This document shows, piece after piece, positions 15,801-18,765 of a stretch of 18,765 bases of DNA (positions within the stretch are counted from its first letter, which is position 1; every line of letters starts with the position of its first letter). The translations under genes were made by a program, and so were the position numbers. The DNA comes from CAYNNP01 sp964398215 (lineage in GTDB: Bacteria; Planctomycetota; Planctomycetia; Pirellulales; Pirellulaceae). The stretch covers positions 1 through 18,765 of the forward strand of contig CAYNNP010000127.1 of the NCBI GenBank assembly GCA_964398215.1. The letters run 5' to 3'. Below the pieces are notes generated by a model. The model was not told where the DNA came from. It searched no databases and saw nothing but the letters and a program-made list of their open reading frames with translations.

Positions 15801-16931
15801 GCAATTTTGCTGGCGTACCTGGGAGATATGAATCCGGCCGCAAAAATGTTGGCTGGTTCGCCGGATGCCGACGCTGATATTGGGTTTTTACTAGAGTTTG
15901 CTCGTTGGCGGGGTTCACCGAAACCATGGATAGATCTATTTGAATCATCCCGCAATGAAGAGGTGCGATTTCACGTTGCGATATGCCTTGCGTCCTACAC
16001 GCGAAAGGAACTGAAAGCCGCAGGTGCAAAGTTCAATTACCGCCCATTGCAAGAATCTTCAAAGGCTCACATGAGTCAGATCGCAATCTATCTTGCCGAG
16101 CATCTAGGTGATGCGATCAAGCCTGTGCCGCCCGCGCCAAATGCGAACTGGAAAGTAACGCAGAGTGAGATTCCAATGGTCAAGATAGATGCAGGTCGTT
16201 ATCCCTACTTGCCATACAAAAATGAAGATGCTGGGCCAGATATTGCTGTTGTTCCAAGAAATATTTGGTTCTCTATGCGTGCCGTTCCCAATGGTCTCTA
16301 TCGTGAGTTTATTGACGACGAATTTCCGCTACTGGACGGGAGTGAGAAAAAGACGTTGAATGCCAATAAGTTTCAGGTCAACGACCCTAACTACGACGAC
16401 GAACCTGTCACTCTGATTGACGCCTTGCACGCCAACTCATTTTGCAACTGGCTAAGTGCAAAAGAAGGGCTAGAACCCGTTTATACGTATGACGCTGACT
16501 TGGCGATGCAAAAAACACCTGATGGTGGATTTCGTTATCCCTTTATATTGAATGCGAATAACAGCGGATACCGGCTACCGACATGGGGCGAATTCAATGT
16601 TGCTCTTCGCGCCAAATATTTCAAAGGGGTCCCGTGGCAGCATGCGATTACAATCGGCGAGGCTGGCGGTCGTTACACGGTCGCAGAGGGTGGAATTAGG
16701 CATGTTCAACCCTTTCGAGCACTAGCCCCAAACCGCAATGGGATTTTCATCAACGATCCCTATTGCGGTAGCTGGCTCACAGGTAATGAAAATTTTACGC
16801 GCACGAGTGCTGGGGCGTATGCTGCTAAATACGGCCCCTATGATCCGAACGGGCGAAATCGATTTGGGGCATACGAATCGATTTTCGTTGTTCAGCATCG
16901 TCCCAATGCACAGGCGCCTAACCAGAATTAG
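12891..16931 (+). CDS. Ser/Thr kinase - nSTAND NTPase - TM - FGE/sulfatase-modifying-factor-like fusion protein
   Basis: A 1346-residue protein. Kinase at 78-335: GRGGFG (85-90), K107, E123, catalytic loop HSDLKPGN (196-203, Arg of HRD replaced by Ser), DFG (216-218), MSPE (239-242). An nSTAND1-type NTPase covers about 368-760: entry motif GLQPFTEDD (368-376), Walker A GPSGSGKT (420-427), Walker B ILIVLDQFE (496-504, D501), and YRLSHDFLVEPIREW (741-755). A membrane helix lies near 825-845, then a coiled-coil-like stretch and HEAT-like helices (about 950-1080). The C-terminus (about 1090-1340) is an FGE/EgtB-like fold with SFCNWLSAKEGLEPVY and GYRLPTWGEF, but the active-site Cys pair and the usual GNVWEW core are missing, so it is probably a binding domain. 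The expected role is sensing at the membrane, NTP-dependent switching and phosphorylation. Kinase/FGE fusions are known in planctomycetes. The 3' end overlaps the convergent gene by 4 nt. Confidence 0.92.
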   Translation: MNFGGNQADSEPLDETVNKEKDISSADMPTTGRSSIDSDSAFSFGAATEKFNGSEIMPTELLRVREAYKIGERIEQRYEILEQLGRGGFGTVFRARDHDLNRIVAIKQSTGLRSFVAGRVRDEAQAVASLNHPGIVSIYDLITISNSELLIVMECLEGQTLASYLQSQPISVMDAVELGIQIVEALKHAHEKKLVHSDLKPGNLFVTNSGLLKLLDFGLAVAYFPDQANSSIGGTLGYMSPEQIRGESHRIDGRADIWAFGVIMYQMFTGTLPFKGSTKSVVIEATLRREVPPFRQLNPTIDSELQRIVLRCLEKRMLDRYSSSAELQDDLRAWVEVSGQAATDSTRVGTVSPLESGSSKSLTITSRGLQPFTEDDSQMYLGLVPGPRDRFGIPDSINFWRSWVESSDLNTDYPVGVLYGPSGSGKTSYVRAGLLPSLSPSVCTVYVECRPGNLALRITRIIESRLKDPTPSGSSLREVLSRFRSDDSSVMRFSKILIVLDQFEAWSHGACVQEREDLAEALRQCDGVRIRALVVIRDDFWMGATELLRWLELPLQEGRNIGSIDLLDSRHAASILQAIGRRIGTLPPEPEALSEEQNRFVDQAIEELATGGAIIAVHLVIFSQMVRFQQWSPKSLSAAGGVVGACSLFFQELFQGAGSSSVSPEYRRIAPVALPVLSALLPIGRSTVSSLSLTRTELSKSVNRAGTEDLFDDALRVLIEDLSLITVVSPDSTVETQENHYRLSHDFLVEPIREWVDRETGSSVRGRISNALTSMSDAWHRRPNKSLLPGYGQFLYLSALSPLVPRTDQQREFLRAARRHHTGRISATGLAILAFIGMSIVAWNQRSQAIRAKQDAKAAQASTIASKIDLLLHGQASETKKHIEDLAEYGEQADAAIEPWTNSSDASTRSRAKLFRAARLDTYASLHDGVELAPSEFFETFLGVALKKSDAESVLVEGAKSQSMVHRVRSAILLAYLGDMNPAAKMLAGSPDADADIGFLLEFARWRGSPKPWIDLFESSRNEEVRFHVAICLASYTRKELKAAGAKFNYRPLQESSKAHMSQIAIYLAEHLGDAIKPVPPAPNANWKVTQSEIPMVKIDAGRYPYLPYKNEDAGPDIAVVPRNIWFSMRAVPNGLYREFIDDEFPLLDGSEKKTLNANKFQVNDPNYDDEPVTLIDALHANSFCNWLSAKEGLEPVYTYDADLAMQKTPDGGFRYPFILNANNSGYRLPTWGEFNVALRAKYFKGVPWQHAITIGEAGGRYTVAEGGIRHVQPFRALAPNRNGIFINDPYCGSWLTGNENFTRTSAGAYAAKYGPYDPNGRNRFGAYESIFVVQHRPNAQAPNQN

Positions 16932-17884
16932 AAATCAACCACGCCACAGCAGTTGTCCGCGCACCAACTCCCAAAAACGCAATCTTCGCAGCCACTTATT
17001 GAACTGCAAACATGACACAAATTGCACATTTGCAGTGCATTGGAAAGGCAGTCCATCAATTCCGAGAATGGAACATTCTCGTCGCAGCCCCACAGTTTCT
17101 GGTTGCAGAGTTCGCAGTCGAATGCTTCCTCTACAGAATGTATATTGAGTGATTTAAGTTTCGTCGCCAGTGTTTTTCGTTGAGACTCAACTGCATTCCA
17201 TCTTTTAAGAAGGCCGGCTGATGGGCTGGGGAATCTCGCAAAAAATTGGCTGTTGTAGTTGTTGGTAGCATTTGGGTTAGTGAGTGCTTTTTTTACTACG
17301 CTCATTACTTCGCCAAAGCTTTTTTGGGTGACCCGTCCATTGGCAACTTCGAATTGAACTTGGTCGGCATTTGTCTCGGCATAGACATTCCAAAAGTCTT
17401 CTGTTTTGGATTTCTGCAGCATCGCTGGCGTCATGCGTGGCATGGTTTTGTCAACGCCCTTCGATAAAATTTGCTTTGCGACCTTGCGCCAACTTTTTGT
17501 AATCACATAGACGCTGCCTGGGGTTGTTGGTTTTCCTTGTAGCTGTCTTGTAGGCCCAGAGTAGTAGTCCAACAAAGTCTTGATATTGGCATTCATTGCC
17601 GTGACATCTTCGGTGCTTAAATTGACTTTGAGCGCGACTTTTTTCGCGACAAATTGTTGAATTGCATCCCAGGATCGATAGGTAATGCACCCTTTGTCAT
17701 CGCCGGTAATCTCGAGTTGTAGCTCTGTGCCACCGATATACTTTTTCCAAAAGCCGTTTTCGTTGACAGCATCCAGTTGAGCTTTTGTAATGTCGGTGCA
17801 GCCCGTTGTAGCCAGAGCAGTCGAGTTTGCCATATAAACGGCAAGAATCAGTCCACAGCACTTGAGACGCGTAAGCATTGTCAT
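16928..17884 (-). CDS. exported cysteine-rich protein with internal duplication, function unknown
   Basis: A 318-residue protein I do not recognise. An N-terminal signal peptide ends near A-L-A25 (hydrophobic run L11-M18); C29 follows T-T-G, a poor lipobox, so cleavage by signal peptidase I is more likely than a lipoprotein. Two similar modules follow, near 31-80 and 150-200. Each has an 'I/M-T-x-x-x-L...FW-x-x-Y' start, then a Q-(L/F)-E-(I/V) strand, a G-x-(I/V)-T-x-x-S/F element and a helix ending VAKKV or VVKKA. The C-terminal 62 residues hold 12 cysteines (257, 260, 267, 279, 287, 290, 293, 299, 302, 308, 312, 313), suggesting a disulfide-knotted or metal-binding tail. The start ATG has AGG 8 nt upstream. 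It shares its 3' end with the kinase-nSTAND gene and is divergent from the peptidase gene by 129 bp. Confidence 0.75.
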   Translation of the reverse strand: MTMLTRLKCCGLILAVYMANSTALATTGCTDITKAQLDAVNENGFWKKYIGGTELQLEITGDDKGCITYRSWDAIQQFVAKKVALKVNLSTEDVTAMNANIKTLLDYYSGPTRQLQGKPTTPGSVYVITKSWRKVAKQILSKGVDKTMPRMTPAMLQKSKTEDFWNVYAETNADQVQFEVANGRVTQKSFGEVMSVVKKALTNPNATNNYNSQFFARFPSPSAGLLKRWNAVESQRKTLATKLKSLNIHSVEEAFDCELCNQKLWGCDENVPFSELMDCLSNALQMCNLCHVCSSISGCEDCVFGSWCADNCCGVVDF

Positions 17885-18001
17885 GTTGGTACCTATTTAA
17901 TGTGATCTATGATAGAAGTACGAAGTCCAAGCATGCACCATTGTTGGGTTACGTAAGTGGTATCAAAATGGTGTAACTTGAATTCGGTTCTAGATTATAA
18001 C

Positions 18002-18005
18002 AAGG
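18002..18005 (+). promoter_or_regulatory. ribosome binding site deciding a GTG start
   Basis: AAGG (within AACAAGG) lies 8 nt before the GTG at 18014. It favours this codon over the in-frame GTG at 17957 and TTG at 17978; an in-frame TAA at 17954-17956 closes the frame further upstream. Confidence 0.5.
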
Positions 18006-18013
18006 TTTATCAA

Positions 18014-18765
18014 GTGGCAAACAATTCTACTGAATTAGTTCCAGAGACAGTCCAGGCGATACTGAACGCAAACGTATGGATGTTGGATTTGCGAGACGTC
18101 CATGGTCTTGACGTCAATTCAGTTTCGCGCCGTCTACTGGTATTTGCAAAATCAAGAACGGCTACGATTGGATCGCTTCGTAAGTCTAAGAAGGTTGTGG
18201 CCGACAAGGGAAAGTTGTTTGTGGCGATTCCCGGGCACGCTGACAATCGTTTGGAGATTGAGGTTCAGGAAGCGAGAACATCTCTGCTGAATCAAATATG
18301 GCTTCGGTTTAGATTGGCGATTGGCCGCATTCGAATATTTCTGAAGAACTTGCGCATCTTCAGGATTACGAGTGATTTTAGTGAAACCACTCCGATTTAT
18401 GGAGGTCTGGAAATTGAAACAGGAATCATCGGCGCGGTATTGAAGGTTGGGGACTCTGCGCACGCAGTGACTGCTTACCACGTTTTGAAACACGTCTTCG
18501 ATGAATTTGATTCGTACTCCAGCGATAAGGTGTTGACCATCAGGAATGGTCCCGACCATGTTTTTGTCGCGAAGGAGGATCTAAGGGAGGGAGGAGTATT
18601 TAACCGTTTTGAACGAAAAGAATATGCCGTTGGCGAAGTTACAGCCGAATCGGCGGTGCACAACGTCTATGATTTTGCGTGGATAGAACTTCGGTCAGGC
18701 AATGGTGAATGGACGCAATCTGTGTTTTCAAATGAGAAAGGTCTGTTAGCCGTTTTGGGTGTGCG
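18014..18765 (+). CDS. trypsin-like serine peptidase, N-terminal part (cut by window end)
   Basis: An uninterrupted frame of 250 codons runs from GTG 18014 off the window edge; no ATG lies near the start. The stretch GGLEIETGIIGAVLK then AVTAYHVLKHV (130-161) resembles the chymotrypsin-fold strand ending in the catalytic His (H156). YDFAWIEL (219-226) resembles the strand carrying the catalytic Asp (D220). The catalytic Ser would lie beyond the window, so activity cannot be judged. Residues 1-125 match nothing I know. They have no signal peptide but include a strongly basic amphipathic stretch near 95-118 (alternating I/L/F with R/K) that could bind membrane or a partner. Without an export signal the peptidase is probably cytoplasmic, as in regulated stress or defence proteases, though that is inference. 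It is divergent from the cysteine-rich protein gene. Confidence 0.65.
   Translation, partial: MANNSTELVPETVQAILNANVWMLDLRDVHGLDVNSVSRRLLVFAKSRTATIGSLRKSKKVVADKGKLFVAIPGHADNRLEIEVQEARTSLLNQIWLRFRLAIGRIRIFLKNLRIFRITSDFSETTPIYGGLEIETGIIGAVLKVGDSAHAVTAYHVLKHVFDEFDSYSSDKVLTIRNGPDHVFVAKEDLREGGVFNRFERKEYAVGEVTAESAVHNVYDFAWIELRSGNGEWTQSVFSNEKGLLAVLGV

Noticed and set aside
18152..18559. Minus-strand frame of 135 codons near the right edge
   Set aside because: The plus-strand frame from GTG 18014 is longer, has a ribosome site and shows peptidase motifs; only one of the two is likely coding.
1..18765. Search for tRNA, rRNA, CRISPR arrays, IS elements and phage genes
   Set aside because: No regularly spaced repeats, no tRNA-like T-arm or cloverleaf, and no transposase or integrase motif noticed in any frame read.

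Overview
The window looks like a chromosomal segment from a planctomycete of the Pirellulaceae (Rhodopirellula and relatives). The evidence is two very long membrane-anchored Ser/Thr kinases of kinds typical of that group (kinase-TM-TPR and kinase-nSTAND-TM-FGE-like), several Tat-type signal peptides, widely spaced and often divergent genes, and an intergenic nest of REP-like palindromes. This is inference from gene content; no rRNA or other marker gene is present, and I see no tRNA, CRISPR array, phage gene or transposase.

Layout. 1-4480: the tail of an unidentified gene, a small HEAT-repeat protein (+), then convergent to it a 1272-aa kinase with at least 13 TPRs (-). 4481-5032: a 552-bp divergent intergenic region. 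5033-6175: a Tat-exported transglutaminase-like protein. 6176-6708: a gene-free stretch filled by nested inverted repeats (about 430 bp). 6709-7218: a small stand-alone M41 (FtsH-type) zinc peptidase starting at TTG, overlapping at its 3' end a DegT-type PLP aminotransferase on the other strand (7213-8496). 8656-12744: a tight three-gene operon for a complex iron-sulfur molybdoenzyme: ferredoxin-like subunit, molybdopterin catalytic subunit, and TorD-like chaperone, coupled by 8-nt and 4-nt overlaps. 12891-16931: a 1346-aa kinase/nSTAND/FGE-like signalling protein. 16928-17884: a convergent, exported, cysteine-rich protein with an internal duplication. 18014-end: the 5' part of a GTG-started trypsin-like peptidase gene cut by the window edge.

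How they fit together. The molybdoenzyme operon is the only clear metabolic unit: both structural subunits carry twin-arginine motifs and the chaperone gene follows, but no NrfD/DmsC/PsrC-type quinol-interacting membrane subunit is encoded here. Its iron-sulfur subunit has His where the third cysteine motif should have its second Cys, the position known from NarH and DmsB work to control 4Fe versus 3Fe cluster type. The right end (kinase-nSTAND-FGE protein, cysteine-rich exported protein, trypsin-like peptidase with an unassigned N-terminal region) is the most unusual neighbourhood and could be a signalling/effector cassette, but that link rests on proximity alone.
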